DNA of 64,000 nt from Nonomuraea deserti (GCF_004348685.1 NZ_SMKO01000003.1:1-64000); one strand, 5' to 3'. Shown: positions 24,593 to 33,215, counted from the first letter of the stretch. Translations and numbers: made by a program. Notes: a model not told the origin generated them from the letters alone.

Positions 24593-25039
24593 TCACGCCA
24601 CCCCGTCGGCGAGCCTGGCGACGGTGTCGGCGACGCGCCGCTGCCGGGTCTCCGGCTTCTTCGCGCCCTCCACGAGGAGCACGTAACGCCTCTGCCGTGA
24701 GTACGACAGGCTCTCGAAGAACGCCTTGGCCTCGGGAGCGCGGCCGAGCGCCTCCGCCAGGTCGGCGGGCACCGACACCTGCCTGGGCGCGGTGTCGAGC
24801 TCGATGTCCACCTCGGCCTCGTCGCCGGCGGACAGCCCCGCGCCCTGCCGGTTCTCGGCGCTCAGGGGCAGCATGAACCGCCCGCCCATCGTCGCCACCG
24901 TGCTGCGGTAGGAGTGGGAGCCGATGGTGACGGTCACGGCGGGCCGCCGGCCGGCGCCGAGCTTCTCGACGACCTCGGCCGGGACCTCGAAGCCCGTGGC
25001 GGTCTTGCCGCCCAGCTCGATCGTGGTGCGGAACCTCAT
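24593..25039 (-). CDS. DUF1905/YdeI (bacteriocin-protection-like) protein
   Basis: 148 residues. The N-terminal beta-barrel MRFRTTIELGGKTATGFEVP and VTVTIGSHSYRSTVATMGGRF form the DUF1905 domain. The C-terminal FFESLSYSRQRRYVLLVEGA and KKPETRQRRV form the YdeI/OmdA helical tail, in which the SYSRQRRY motif is diagnostic. The two-domain layout and length are typical. Biochemical function is unknown; YdeI relatives have been linked to peptide and antibiotic resistance. Confidence 0.8.
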   Translation of the reverse strand: MRFRTTIELGGKTATGFEVPAEVVEKLGAGRRPAVTVTIGSHSYRSTVATMGGRFMLPLSAENRQGAGLSAGDEAEVDIELDTAPRQVSVPADLAEALGRAPEAKAFFESLSYSRQRRYVLLVEGAKKPETRQRRVADTVARLADGVA

Positions 25040-25065
25040 CGCATACCTCCGGGAAAGCCCGCCGC

Positions 25066-25116
25066 GAAGAGACGGGGGAGCAGGTCAGTGCCTCGAAGAG
25101 ACGGGGAGCAGGTCAG
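25066..25116. repeat. Imperfect direct repeat at the 3' end of the hydrolase gene
   Basis: A 22-23 bp segment, GAAGAGACGGGGAGCAGGTC plus AG, occurs at 25066-25088 (with one extra G) and at 25095-25116. The second copy covers the stop codon of the alpha/beta hydrolase. It looks like a local duplication. Confidence 0.85.
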
Positions 25117-25907
25117 CGGAAGAACTCCGTCAGCACGGGCGCCAGCGCCGCCGGCTTGACGATGTGGGTCTGGCCGTCGAGCGTGCGGTGCTCGGCGCCG
25201 GGCAGCAGGCCGGCCAGCGACCTGGCGGCGTTGCGGATCCACGGCCGGCTCTTGCCGCCGTCCATGACGAGCGTGGGCGTCTTGACCGCGGCCCAGCTCG
25301 ACTCGGGGTAGGGCTCGCCCTTCTCGTACGGCGCCACGAACGCCACGTCGTACGGCAGCGTGTGCGCCACCGACTTGAGCGTGGACCAGGCCGGCATGAA
25401 CCGCATCATGGCCACGACCACGCCCGGCAGCCCGACGCCCGCGCGCATGAAGTAGCGCACCGCGTCGGCGCGGCGGTCGGCGGCCACCAGCTCGTCCAGC
25501 GTGCGCTCGTAGCCGGCGGGGATGGCGGGGCGGGTGTCGTCGACGATGAACGGCGGTTCGTACAGCGCCAGCTTCTCGACCGGCACCCCCGCGTCGGTGG
25601 CGGCCAGCGCGAGGGCGGCCCCTGACGACGTGCCGTACAGCCGCACCGGGCCGCCGGTCTCGGCGGCGAGCGCGGCCAGGTCCTCGATCTCGCGCTCCGT
25701 CGTGTACGGCGGGGTGTCGCCGCTCTCGCCGCGCCCGCGCCTGTCGTAGGTGTAGACCGTGAAGTCCCCGGCCAGCGCGGTGGCCAGGCCGGTGTTGATG
25801 CTCTGCGCGCGGAAGCTGAGCGCGCCGTCCACGAGGATGACCGCGGGGCCCTGGCCGGCGCGGGTGTAGGCGATGGGGGTGCCGTCGGCCGAACGTACTG
25901 TGCTCAT
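25113..25907 (-). CDS. Alpha/beta hydrolase
   Basis: 264 residues. Nucleophile elbow GTSSG, with Ser near residue 94, DRRGRGESGDTP before it, the acid in TLVMDGGKSRPW and the base His in DGQTHIVKP complete a catalytic triad. There is no signal peptide, so it is cytoplasmic. The ATG at 25907 coincides with the predicted transcription start of a consensus promoter, so the message is probably leaderless. The promoter contains an inverted repeat that may be an operator. It is first in a minus-strand row with the YdeI-like gene. The substrate is unknown. Confidence 0.88.
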   Translation of the reverse strand: MSTVRSADGTPIAYTRAGQGPAVILVDGALSFRAQSINTGLATALAGDFTVYTYDRRGRGESGDTPPYTTEREIEDLAALAAETGGPVRLYGTSSGAALALAATDAGVPVEKLALYEPPFIVDDTRPAIPAGYERTLDELVAADRRADAVRYFMRAGVGLPGVVVAMMRFMPAWSTLKSVAHTLPYDVAFVAPYEKGEPYPESSWAAVKTPTLVMDGGKSRPWIRNAARSLAGLLPGAEHRTLDGQTHIVKPAALAPVLTEFFR

Positions 25908-25913
25908 GCGTTG

Positions 25914-25942
25914 AACCTAGGACCGACAAAAAAATTTGTCAA
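25914..25942 (-). promoter_or_regulatory. Promoter of the alpha/beta hydrolase
   Basis: On the minus strand, TTGACA (25937-25942), 17 bp, then TAGGTT (25914-25919), close to the housekeeping-sigma consensus. The start point falls at or beside ATG 25907, hence leaderless. Confidence 0.75.
25925..25940. promoter_or_regulatory. Operator-like inverted repeat in the hydrolase promoter
   Basis: GACAAA, four bases, TTTGTC: perfect 6-bp arms overlapping the -35 and spacer. AT-rich DNA in an otherwise very GC-rich region marks it out. The regulator is not identified; no regulator gene adjoins it. Confidence 0.6.
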
Positions 25943-26145
25943 GATAGGTCACGGTCGCATCTCGGTTGGGCGTGGGCGTACTCAGGAGGGCTGCCCCGCG
26001 CTCTGTGTGGACGGGATGTGCCGCGAAGGAGGGGACGGCGCGTGCCGCGGCGGGAACGCGCGGTCTGCCAGCCGCGCACCTGGAGCCCGCGGCACGCGCC
26101 GCGGACCTGCGTGCACGGGGCCCGCGCAGGACCGGAAGCGCACGA

Positions 26146-26175
26146 GGGCCCGCGCGGTCAGGAGCGCGCGGGCCC
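26146..26175 (-). terminator. GC-rich hairpin over the stop of the first LacI gene
   Basis: GGGCCCGCGCG and CGCGCGGGCCC form a perfect 11-bp stem with an 8-base loop. The LacI stop codon (26158-26160) lies in the loop. There is no T-run, as is usual for actinomycete terminators. The gap 25976-26145 holds nothing else I can identify. Confidence 0.6.
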
Positions 26176-27168
26176 GGTGCTGCCGCGCGGCGTGAGCACG
26201 GCCGCCTGATCCTGGTAGGGAGGCACGCTCTCGCCGGAGATGAGGGCCAGCAGGCGCTGGGCGGCGTGCGCGCCGTAGGCGGGGATGTCGCGGGTGAGCG
26301 CGGTCAGCGGCGGCCGGACGACCTGGGCCAGCGGCGAGTCGTCCCAGGCCACGATGGACAGGTCGCGCGGCACCTCCACCCGCATCTCCTGCGCCACCGA
26401 CAGGCCGGCCACGGCCATGATGTCGTTGTCGTAGACGATCGCCGTCGGCCGGTCGGGCGAGCTGAGCAGCCGCCTGGTGGCCCTGGCGCCCTCCTCGCCG
26501 GTGTAGTCGGTGTGCACGATGACCTGCTCGGCCACGCCCTCGCAGGCCTGCGCGAACGCCTGGTCGCGCACGGTCGTGTGGACGAGCTCGGGCAGCCCGG
26601 CGACCCGCGCGAGGCGGCGGTGGCCGAGCGCACGCAGATAGCCGACGGTCTCGCGGACGGCCTCGCCGTCGTCGGACCAGACGGCCGACAGCGAGCCGGA
26701 CTCGGAGGGATGGCCGATCACCACGACCGGCATGCCGAGCCGCTCGAGCTCGGCCACGCGCGTGTCGGCATAGTGCAGGTCGACGAGGAACGCGCCGTCG
26801 ATGCGGCTCTCGCCCCACCAGTGCCGGTAGACCTCGCTCTCCTGCTGGTGGCTGGTGACGACCTGGAGCAGCAGCGCGTAGGAGCGGTCGGCGAGCACGC
26901 CCTCGATGCCGGAGATCAGCTCCATGAAGAACGGCTCGACGCCCAGGATGCGGGCGGGCCTGCAGAGCGCGAGCCCGACGCAGTTGGCCCTGGCGCCGTT
27001 GAGCGCCCGCGCCGCGCTGTTGGGCCGCCAGCCGATCTCGTCGGCGATGGCGACGATCCTGGCCCGCGTCGCCTCCGACACCCCGGGCTGCCCGTTGAGC
27101 GCGTAGGAGACCGCCACCTTGGACACTCCCGCCCGGCTGGCGATGTCGGCGATCGTCGGTCGCTTCAC
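26158..27168 (-). CDS. LacI-family repressor (first)
   Basis: 336 residues. The GTG start at 27168 is preceded by GGAGAGGA five bases away; longer readings lack a site. The HTH PTIADIASRAGVSKVAVSYA and the hinge NSAARALNGARANCVGL are classical, followed by a periplasmic-binding-like effector domain. It lies in a polysaccharide-use locus with a second LacI gene upstream on the same strand. A palindrome of the type TTAACCGTTTAA occurs 82 bp upstream of its start and again before the mannanase gene, making that enzyme a likely target. Confidence 0.92.
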   Translation of the reverse strand: MKRPTIADIASRAGVSKVAVSYALNGQPGVSEATRARIVAIADEIGWRPNSAARALNGARANCVGLALCRPARILGVEPFFMELISGIEGVLADRSYALLLQVVTSHQQESEVYRHWWGESRIDGAFLVDLHYADTRVAELERLGMPVVVIGHPSESGSLSAVWSDDGEAVRETVGYLRALGHRRLARVAGLPELVHTTVRDQAFAQACEGVAEQVIVHTDYTGEEGARATRRLLSSPDRPTAIVYDNDIMAVAGLSVAQEMRVEVPRDLSIVAWDDSPLAQVVRPPLTALTRDIPAYGAHAAQRLLALISGESVPPYQDQAAVLTPRGSTGPARS

Positions 27169-27249
27169 GGACGTCCTCTCCTGAACCGGATAACCCTCTC
27201 TACTGTAGGTCACCGGCACCCAGCTGGACCGTTCCCCTCGGGGAGAGCG

Positions 27250-27261
27250 TTAACCGTTTAA
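27250..27261. promoter_or_regulatory. LacI-type operator upstream of the first LacI gene
   Basis: TTAACCGTTTAA, symmetric at 10 of 12 positions, between the two LacI genes. The same core, TTAACCGGTTAT, lies 22 bp upstream of the mannanase start at 39002-39013. Confidence 0.5.
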
Positions 27262-27307
27262 GCCAGAGGAGATCCCGTCCCGCGCGGGTGTCAAAGGATA
27301 CAGAGGG

Positions 27308-28321
27308 TCAGGAGACGCCGGGCGGGGAGGTGGAGTCTCTGATCACGAGCTGGCAGGGCATCCTGTGCACCCCGGGCGTGGCCTTGCCGTCGATGGCCGC
27401 GAACAGGTGCTGCGCCGCCGTCCGCCCGAGCAGCTCCAGGTTCATGTCGACCGTCGTCAGCGCCGGCCGGGTCTCCGTCGACAGCACCTCCCAGTTGTCG
27501 TAGCCCACCACCGCGATGTCGTCGGGCACCCGCCGCCCGCGCTCGCGGGCGGTCTCCACGAAGCCGGCCGCGATCTGGTCGCTGCCGCAGAACACCGCGT
27601 CGATCTCCGGCTCGGCCATCAGCAGCATCTCGGCGGCGTGCCGCCCCCACCGCTGCGACCACGCCCCGGACAACGTCCGCCCGGCCTGCTCCAGGCCGGC
27701 GTCCGCGAGCGCCAGGCGCAGCCCTTCCTCGCGGTCGCGGGCCGCTTTGTAGTGCGCGGGACCCGTGACGTGCGCGATGCGGCGGCGGCCCAGCGCCAGC
27801 AGGTGGTTGACGGCCATCGCCGCCGCCCCCACGTCGTCGGGCACGAACGACACGTCGGCGGGGTCCTCCGACGGGCCGTAGGCGTACACGACGGGGATCG
27901 GCAGGTTCCTGCTCACCGAGGGGCGCGGGTCGGTGCTCTCGCCCACCACGATCAGCCCGTCGACCCGGCGTGACAGCAGCGCGCGTACGTGGTGCTGCTC
28001 CCTGATCGCGTCGCCGCGCGCGTCGCACAGCAGCACGGCCATCTCGCCGGCCCCGAACGCGTCCTCCGCGCCGAGCAGCACCGGGATGCCGAACCGGCCG
28101 ACGCTGTCGGAGGTCAGCAGCCCCACCGTGCGGGTCTGCCCGGACAGCAGCCCTCTGGCCAGGGCGTTCGGCTGGAAGGAGAGCTCCGCCGCGGCGGCGA
28201 GCACCCGCTCGCGCGTCGCCGCCCGCACATCCTGGCGCCCGTTGAGCGCCTTGGACGCCGTGGCGATCGACACCCCCGCCAGCGAGGCCACATCGTTGAT
28301 GGTCGCCCGCTTACTCGCCAT
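27308..28321 (-). CDS. LacI-family repressor (second), divergent from the sugar importer
   Basis: 337 residues. HTH ATINDVASLAGVSIATASKA, hinge NALARGLLSGQTRTVGLL, then a sugar-binding effector domain with YDNWEVLSTETRPALTT. The perfect palindrome GTTTCGAAAC touches its ATG, and a related sequence overlaps the -10 of the divergent importer promoter. It therefore probably represses both itself and the operon until an oligosaccharide binds it. The sugar is likely an arabinan- or hemicellulose-derived oligomer, judging from the co-transcribed GH127 (inference). Confidence 0.93.
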   Translation of the reverse strand: MASKRATINDVASLAGVSIATASKALNGRQDVRAATRERVLAAAAELSFQPNALARGLLSGQTRTVGLLTSDSVGRFGIPVLLGAEDAFGAGEMAVLLCDARGDAIREQHHVRALLSRRVDGLIVVGESTDPRPSVSRNLPIPVVYAYGPSEDPADVSFVPDDVGAAAMAVNHLLALGRRRIAHVTGPAHYKAARDREEGLRLALADAGLEQAGRTLSGAWSQRWGRHAAEMLLMAEPEIDAVFCGSDQIAAGFVETARERGRRVPDDIAVVGYDNWEVLSTETRPALTTVDMNLELLGRTAAQHLFAAIDGKATPGVHRMPCQLVIRDSTSPPGVS

Positions 28322-28331
28322 GTTTCGAAAC
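28322..28331. promoter_or_regulatory. LacI operator at the second LacI gene start
   Basis: GTTTCGAAAC, a perfect 10-bp palindrome immediately upstream of ATG 28321, consistent with autorepression. Confidence 0.6.
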
Positions 28332-28372
28332 CCTTTTCGTCACCTCTGAACTGCATAGCACCCTAGCACCCA

Positions 28373-28401
28373 TTGACATGCGGTCATGTTTCTTCTACGT
28401 T
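28373..28401 (+). promoter_or_regulatory. Promoter of the sugar-importer operon
   Basis: TTGACA (28373-28378), 17 bp, TACGTT (28396-28401). The start point is expected near 28408, inside the operator that follows. Confidence 0.7.
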
Positions 28402-28410
28402 TCCGAAAAC
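28399..28410. promoter_or_regulatory. LacI-type operator over the importer promoter
   Basis: GTTTCCGAAAAC, symmetric at 10 of 12 positions and related to GTTTCGAAAC at 28322. It overlaps the -10 and the predicted start point. Confidence 0.6.
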
Positions 28411-28431
28411 CTTTAAGTCCAGGAGGCCACC

Positions 28432-29691
28432 ATGAGACGAAGGCTGGCCGGGATCTCACTCCTCGGTGTGTTAACGCTCACAGCAGCGGCCTGCGGCAGC
28501 GGCGGCGGCTCGCAGCCGGCGGACGGTCCCGTGACGATCACCATGTGGACCCGCGCGGCCACCCAGGCGCAGAGCGAGCGCCTGGTGAAGGCCTACAACA
28601 GCAGTCACAAGAACCAGGTCAAGCTCACCGTCATACCGACCGACAACTACCAGCCGCGCATCGCCGCCGCGGCCGGCGCCAAGCAGCTTCCCGACGTCTT
28701 CGCGGCCGACGTCATCTTCGTCCCGAACTACACCTCCCAGGGCCTGTTCATGGACGTCACCGACAGGGTCGCGGCCCTGCCGTTCAAGGACAAGCTCGCG
28801 CCCTCGCACATGAAGCTCGGCACCCTCGACGGGCGGCAGTACACCCTCCCGCACACGCTCGACCTGTCGGTCTGGTTCTGGAACAAGGACCTCTACACCA
28901 AGGCCGGGCTCGACCCGGAGAAGGGGCCCACGACCCTGAAGGAGTTCGCCGAGCACGCCACCACCATCCAGGACAAGCTCGGCAAGGACGGCAAGGTGCA
29001 CGGCACCTTCTTCGGCGGCAACTGCGGCGGCTGCTACGTGTTCACGTTCTGGCCGTCGGTGTGGGCGGCCGGCGGGCAGGTCATGAATCCGGAGGGCACC
29101 ACCTCGCTCAACGACCAGCCGGCCATGATTGAGGTCTTCAAGACCTACCGCGAACTGTACGAGAACAAGGTCACGGGCCCGACGACCAAGGAGGAGCAGG
29201 GGCCGACCTGGACCGGCTTCTTCCCCAAGGGCGAGATCGGCGTCATGCCGATGCCCTCGACCATGCTCGGCCTGATGCCCGAGGACATGGAGATCGGCGT
29301 CACCGCGATCGCCGGGCCCGACGGCGGCGAGTCGACGTTCGTCGGCGGCGACTCCATCGGCGTCTCCGCCACCTCCGAGCACGCGGACGCGGCCTGGGAG
29401 TTCCTGTCCTGGACGGTCGCCGACGAGGCGCAGGTCGAGATCATGGCCAAGAACAAGGACGTGGTCGCGCGCATCGACCTGGCCGGAAACAAGTACTCCG
29501 CCGAGGACCCGCGCGTGGAGCTGATCAACTCGCTGGTCGCCAAGGGCCAGACGCCGTACGCGCTGCGCTTCGGCCAGACCTTCAACGACCCGCAGGGGCC
29601 GTGGTTGCGGCTGGCCCGCGAGGCCGTGTTCGGGGACGCCTCGAAGATCCCCCAGCTCAACGCCGAGATCACGAAGTCGCTGCAACAATGA
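28432..29691 (+). CDS. Sugar ABC importer, substrate-binding lipoprotein
   Basis: 419 residues. The signal peptide MRRRLAGISLLGVLTLTAAA leads to a lipobox Cys21, so the protein is anchored outside the membrane. The extracellular-solute-binding family 1 pattern follows (ITMWTRAATQAQSERLVKAY, PDVFAADV, the WFWNKDLYTKAGLDPEKGP lobe hinge). AGGAGG at 28421-28426 precedes the ATG. It delivers an oligosaccharide to the two permeases whose genes overlap in turn. No ATPase gene is present; such importers usually share the ATPase MsiK. A LacI-operator-like 14-mer lies inside the signal-peptide codons. Confidence 0.93.
   Translation: MRRRLAGISLLGVLTLTAAACGSGGGSQPADGPVTITMWTRAATQAQSERLVKAYNSSHKNQVKLTVIPTDNYQPRIAAAAGAKQLPDVFAADVIFVPNYTSQGLFMDVTDRVAALPFKDKLAPSHMKLGTLDGRQYTLPHTLDLSVWFWNKDLYTKAGLDPEKGPTTLKEFAEHATTIQDKLGKDGKVHGTFFGGNCGGCYVFTFWPSVWAAGGQVMNPEGTTSLNDQPAMIEVFKTYRELYENKVTGPTTKEEQGPTWTGFFPKGEIGVMPMPSTMLGLMPEDMEIGVTAIAGPDGGESTFVGGDSIGVSATSEHADAAWEFLSWTVADEAQVEIMAKNKDVVARIDLAGNKYSAEDPRVELINSLVAKGQTPYALRFGQTFNDPQGPWLRLAREAVFGDASKIPQLNAEITKSLQQ
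28469..28482. promoter_or_regulatory. Intragenic operator-like 14-mer, copy 1
   Basis: TGTTAACGCTCACA within the signal-peptide codons of the binding protein. The related TGTTAGCGCTCACA occurs at 33244 in the signal peptide of the last operon gene. Both resemble LacI-family operators. Confidence 0.4.
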
Positions 29692-30614
29692 CGTTGACGA
29701 GCAGCCGATCCGGCACACGATCCGGGCGGCGGCCGGCCCACTCCGCGCCGCCCGCCCGGTGGCGGAGCAGGAAGGTCCAGGGCTGGTTGTACGCGGCCCC
29801 GACCGCCGTCATCGTGGGCGTGTTGTTCCTCGCGCCCCTGGTGCTGGTCGTCTGGATGTCGCTGAACCGCTGGCCGCTGCTCGGCCCGGCCCGGTTCAAC
29901 GCCCCCGACAACTACCTCAAGATCGCCGACAACGCGCTCTTCGTGGACGCGGTGTTCTTCACGCTCAAGTACACCGCGATCACCACGGTCCTGCTGTCGG
30001 CCGTCGCGCTCGGCCTTGCCCTGCTCGTGCAGGAGCGCGGGCCGGGCATCGGCTTCTTCAGGACCGCGTTCTTCCTGCCGGGGGCCGTCGGCTTCGCCGC
30101 CGCGGGCCTGCTGTTCTACGGCATGCTGAACAACGACTTCGGCCCCGTCGACCCCATGCTCCAGGCGCTGGGCATCACCAGCGAGCCCGTCAAGTGGATC
30201 GGCACGCCCGACATGGCGTTGTTCTCCACGATCGCGCTGGTGCTCTGGCGCTTCGCCGGGTTCAACATGCTCATCCTGCTGACCGGTCTCCAGGCGATCC
30301 CGGTCGAGGTCTACGAGGCCGCCAGGAGCGACGGCGCCGGCCGCTGGCAGATCTTCACCAGGATCACGCTGCCGCTGCTGCGCCCGACGCTGGCGCTCAT
30401 GCTGATCCTCAGCGTCACGGGCTCGCTGCTGGCCTTCGACCAGTTCTTCGTCTTCACCAACGGCGGCCCCGACAACAGCACGGTCTCCATGGTCATGGTC
30501 ATCTACCGGGCCGCGTTCTTCCGCTTCGACCTCGGCGGCGCGGCGGCGATGTCGGTCGTGCTGCTCGTGGCCCTGGTCGGGCTCAACACGCTGATGATGC
30601 GGAGGCTTCGGTGA
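29688..30614 (+). CDS. Sugar ABC importer permease 1 (MalF-like)
   Basis: 308 residues; the ATG overlaps the lipoprotein stop as ATGA. Six hydrophobic segments follow a basic N-terminus, starting with GWLYAAPTAVIVGVLFLAPL. The cytoplasmic EAA loop, PVEVYEAARSDGAGRWQIFT then RITLPLLRP, docks to the ATPase. FDQFFVFTNGGPDNSTV near the end is a common signature of this family. It forms the inner-membrane channel with permease 2. Confidence 0.93.
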   Translation: MTLTSSRSGTRSGRRPAHSAPPARWRSRKVQGWLYAAPTAVIVGVLFLAPLVLVVWMSLNRWPLLGPARFNAPDNYLKIADNALFVDAVFFTLKYTAITTVLLSAVALGLALLVQERGPGIGFFRTAFFLPGAVGFAAAGLLFYGMLNNDFGPVDPMLQALGITSEPVKWIGTPDMALFSTIALVLWRFAGFNMLILLTGLQAIPVEVYEAARSDGAGRWQIFTRITLPLLRPTLALMLILSVTGSLLAFDQFFVFTNGGPDNSTVSMVMVIYRAAFFRFDLGGAAAMSVVLLVALVGLNTLMMRRLR

Positions 30615-31375
30615 GCCGGTATCTCACGCTGTCCGCCCTGGCGGTGCTGTTCCTGTTCCCGCTGGTGTGGAGCGGGTACGCGTCAATGGAGGAGCCGTCC
30701 AACTACCTGGAGATGGCTCGCTTCGGCGAGGGCGTCGGCACGTACACGACCAACAGCGCGCTGGTGTCGTTCATGACGGTGGCGGGCACGCTGGCCGTCT
30801 CGGCGCTCGGCGGCTACGGCTTCGCCCGCTTCGACTTCCCGGGCAAGAACCTGCTGTTCCTGGCCACGCTGGCGATCCTCATGGTGCCGTACGCGACGAT
30901 CCTGATCCCGCTCTACGTCCTGCTCGGCTACCTCGGCCTGCAGAACTCCCTGGTCGGGCTCTCGCTGGTGTTCGTGATGTTCCAGCTGCCGTTCGCGCTG
31001 TTCATGATGCGCAACGCGTTCGAGGCGGTGCCGCGCGAGCTGGAGGAGGCCGCGCTGGTGGACGGCTGCGGCACGTTCAGGGCCTTCTCCAGGATCCTGC
31101 TGCACGCCGTGCGGCCCGCGCTGATCACAGTGGGCCTGTTCGCGTTCCTCGCCTCGTGGAACGACTTCTTCGCGCCGCTCATCCTGCTCAACGACGGCGC
31201 GTCGTTCACCCTGCCGGTGGCCGTGGTCAGCATGACGTCGCAGACGATGGGCGCGATCGACTACGGCATGCTCCAGTCGGGCGTCATGGTCATGGCCATT
31301 CCCTGTCTCATCCTCTTCATCGTGCTGCAGCGCCACTACGTGCGCGGATTCATGTCAGGAGCTCTGCGTGGCTGA
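30611..31375 (+). CDS. Sugar ABC importer permease 2 (MalG-like)
   Basis: 254 residues from a GTG that overlaps the permease 1 stop as GTGA. It has six hydrophobic segments and the EAA loop PRELEEAALVDGCGTFRAFS followed by RILLHAVRP. SWNDFFAPLILL and the C-terminal QRHYVRGFMSGALRG are typical of MalG-like proteins. It is slightly shorter than usual at the N-terminus. Its 3' end overlaps the GH127 gene by 8 bp. Confidence 0.92.
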   Translation: MSRYLTLSALAVLFLFPLVWSGYASMEEPSNYLEMARFGEGVGTYTTNSALVSFMTVAGTLAVSALGGYGFARFDFPGKNLLFLATLAILMVPYATILIPLYVLLGYLGLQNSLVGLSLVFVMFQLPFALFMMRNAFEAVPRELEEAALVDGCGTFRAFSRILLHAVRPALITVGLFAFLASWNDFFAPLILLNDGASFTLPVAVVSMTSQTMGAIDYGMLQSGVMVMAIPCLILFIVLQRHYVRGFMSGALRG

Positions 31376-33200
31376 CCCCGTCGTGCCCTCATCGGGCGTC
31401 CTCTCCCCGCTCGGCCTCGACGCGGTACGGCTGTCGCCCGGTTTCTGGGGCGACCGGGTCGCGCTGAACCGCGAGGTCACGATCGCCCACTGCCAGGAAT
31501 GGGAGGAACGCGAAGGCTGGATCGGCAACTTCCGCGGCGAGCGCCCCCGGAGGGGCCGGGAGTTCAGCGACTCGGAGATCTACAAGCTGCTGGAGGCCAT
31601 GGCCTGGGCGGACCACCCGGGCCTGCCGGCGCTGGCGGAGACCGTGGCCCAGGCCCAGGAGGGCGACGGCTATCTCAACACCCGCTGGTCCGGCAGCCGC
31701 TACACCGACTTCGAGTGGGGTCACGAGCTCTACTGCTACGGCCACCTCATCCAGGCCGGGGTCGCCCGGCTGCGCGTGCACGGCGAGGACCTGCTCACGC
31801 AGGTCGCCGTCAGGGCCGCCGACCACGTGTGCCGCCGCTTCATGGAGGGCACGCGGACGTGCGGGCATCCCGTGATCGAGATGGCCCTCGTCGAGCTCTA
31901 CCGCGCGACCGGGACCGAACGTTACCTGGAGATGGCCCGCCGCTTCGTCGACCGGCGCGGCCTGCCCGCGCTGGCCGACATCCCCTTCGGCCGCGCCTAC
32001 TACCAGGACGACCTGCCCGTCAGGCAGGCGCAGGTGTTCCGCGGCCATGCGGTCCGCGCGCTCTACCTGGCCTCGGGCGTGGTGGACGTGGCCGTCGAGA
32101 CCGGCGACGAGGAGCTGCTGAAGGCGGTCGAGGCGCAGTGGGAGCGCACGGTCGCGCGGCGCACCCACCTGACCGGCGGGATGGGGTCGCGGCACGCCGA
32201 CGAGTCGTTCGGCGAGGACCACGAGCTGCCGCCGGACCGGGCCTACAACGAGACGTGCGCGAGCATCGCCTCCATCATGCTGTCGCACCGGCTGCTGCTG
32301 GCCACGGGCGACGCCCGCTACGCCGACCTGGCCGAGCGCACGCTGTACAACATGCTGGCCACGGGGGTCGCCCTGGACGGCCGGTCGTTCTTCTACGCCA
32401 ACCCGCTGCAGGTGCGGGTGCCCGCGGTGCCGCTGGAGGGCGTCAATCACGCCCCCGAGGGCGGGCTGCGCTCGCCGTGGTTCGACGTGTCCTGCTGCCC
32501 GAACAACATCGCCCGCACGATGGCCTCGTTGCCCGCCTACGTCGCGACCTCCTCGGACGACGGGATCCAGATCCACCACCTCACGCCGTCGGAGATCCGG
32601 CACGGGCGGCTGGCGGTCAGGGTCGAGACCGGCTACCCGTGGACCGGCTCGGTGCGCGTGCGGGTGCTGGAGGGCGGTCCAGGAGGCATCACGTTGCGCG
32701 TGCCCGCCTGGGCCTCGGACGCGACGATCGCGCACGTGCCCGCGTCGTCTCCCGGAGCGCCGCTGCCCGACGGCCCCGTGGTCAGGCCGGCGCCTCCCGG
32801 TTACGTCTCCGTGGAGGGGCCGTGGCGGGCCGGCGACGAGATCCGGCTGGAGCTGCCGATGGCGCCCCGGTGGACGTTCCCCGACCGGCGGATCGACGCG
32901 CTGCGGGGGAGCGCCGCGGTCGAGCGGGGACCGCTGGTCTACTGCGCGGAGTCGGTGGCCGACGAGCCGCCGCTCGGCGACCTGACCGCGCGGGTCGAGC
33001 CGCCCGTGGAGCACGAGGTGGACGGCGTGGTCGAGCTGGAGGTGGCGGCGGCGCTCGGCTCGGGGGGCGAGGGCGGCTGGCCGTACACGCCGGTCGCCGG
33101 CGGGCGGGCGGGCGGCCCGGACGTCACGCTGCGGCTCGTGCCCTACCACCGGTGGGGCAACCGCGGCCCCGCGACCATGCGTGTCTGGCTACCGATCTGA
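31368..33200 (+). CDS. GH127 family beta-L-arabinofuranosidase
   Basis: 610 residues from GTG 31368, overlapping the permease gene. The DUF1680/GH127 signature is clear: SPGFWGDRVALNREVTIAHC, GYLNTRW, GGMGSRHADESFGEDHELPP, YNETCASIASIMLSHRLL with the Glu-X-Cys zinc ligands, and SCCPNNIARTMASLPAY with the nucleophile/zinc Cys pair. There is no signal peptide, so it acts inside the cell on the imported oligosaccharide, removing beta-L-arabinofuranose. Co-transcription with the importer suggests an arabinose-decorated substrate such as hydroxyproline-rich glycoprotein glycans or pectic side chains (inference). Confidence 0.92.
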   Translation: MADPVVPSSGVLSPLGLDAVRLSPGFWGDRVALNREVTIAHCQEWEEREGWIGNFRGERPRRGREFSDSEIYKLLEAMAWADHPGLPALAETVAQAQEGDGYLNTRWSGSRYTDFEWGHELYCYGHLIQAGVARLRVHGEDLLTQVAVRAADHVCRRFMEGTRTCGHPVIEMALVELYRATGTERYLEMARRFVDRRGLPALADIPFGRAYYQDDLPVRQAQVFRGHAVRALYLASGVVDVAVETGDEELLKAVEAQWERTVARRTHLTGGMGSRHADESFGEDHELPPDRAYNETCASIASIMLSHRLLLATGDARYADLAERTLYNMLATGVALDGRSFFYANPLQVRVPAVPLEGVNHAPEGGLRSPWFDVSCCPNNIARTMASLPAYVATSSDDGIQIHHLTPSEIRHGRLAVRVETGYPWTGSVRVRVLEGGPGGITLRVPAWASDATIAHVPASSPGAPLPDGPVVRPAPPGYVSVEGPWRAGDEIRLELPMAPRWTFPDRRIDALRGSAAVERGPLVYCAESVADEPPLGDLTARVEPPVEHEVDGVVELEVAAALGSGGEGGWPYTPVAGGRAGGPDVTLRLVPYHRWGNRGPATMRVWLPI

Positions 33201-33215
33201 CCCCTGGAGATGCAC

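Noticed and set aside
13012-26000. A secondary-metabolite biosynthetic cluster, suggested by the SARP, monooxygenases and KAS III
   Set aside because: No carrier protein, polyketide synthase or peptide synthetase module, cyclase or exporter lies between them, so the genes are noted separately.
26018-26209. A small plus-strand frame in the gap before the first LacI gene
   Set aside because: It runs through the LacI terminator hairpin and is Arg-rich with no ribosome-binding site or plausible third-position pattern.
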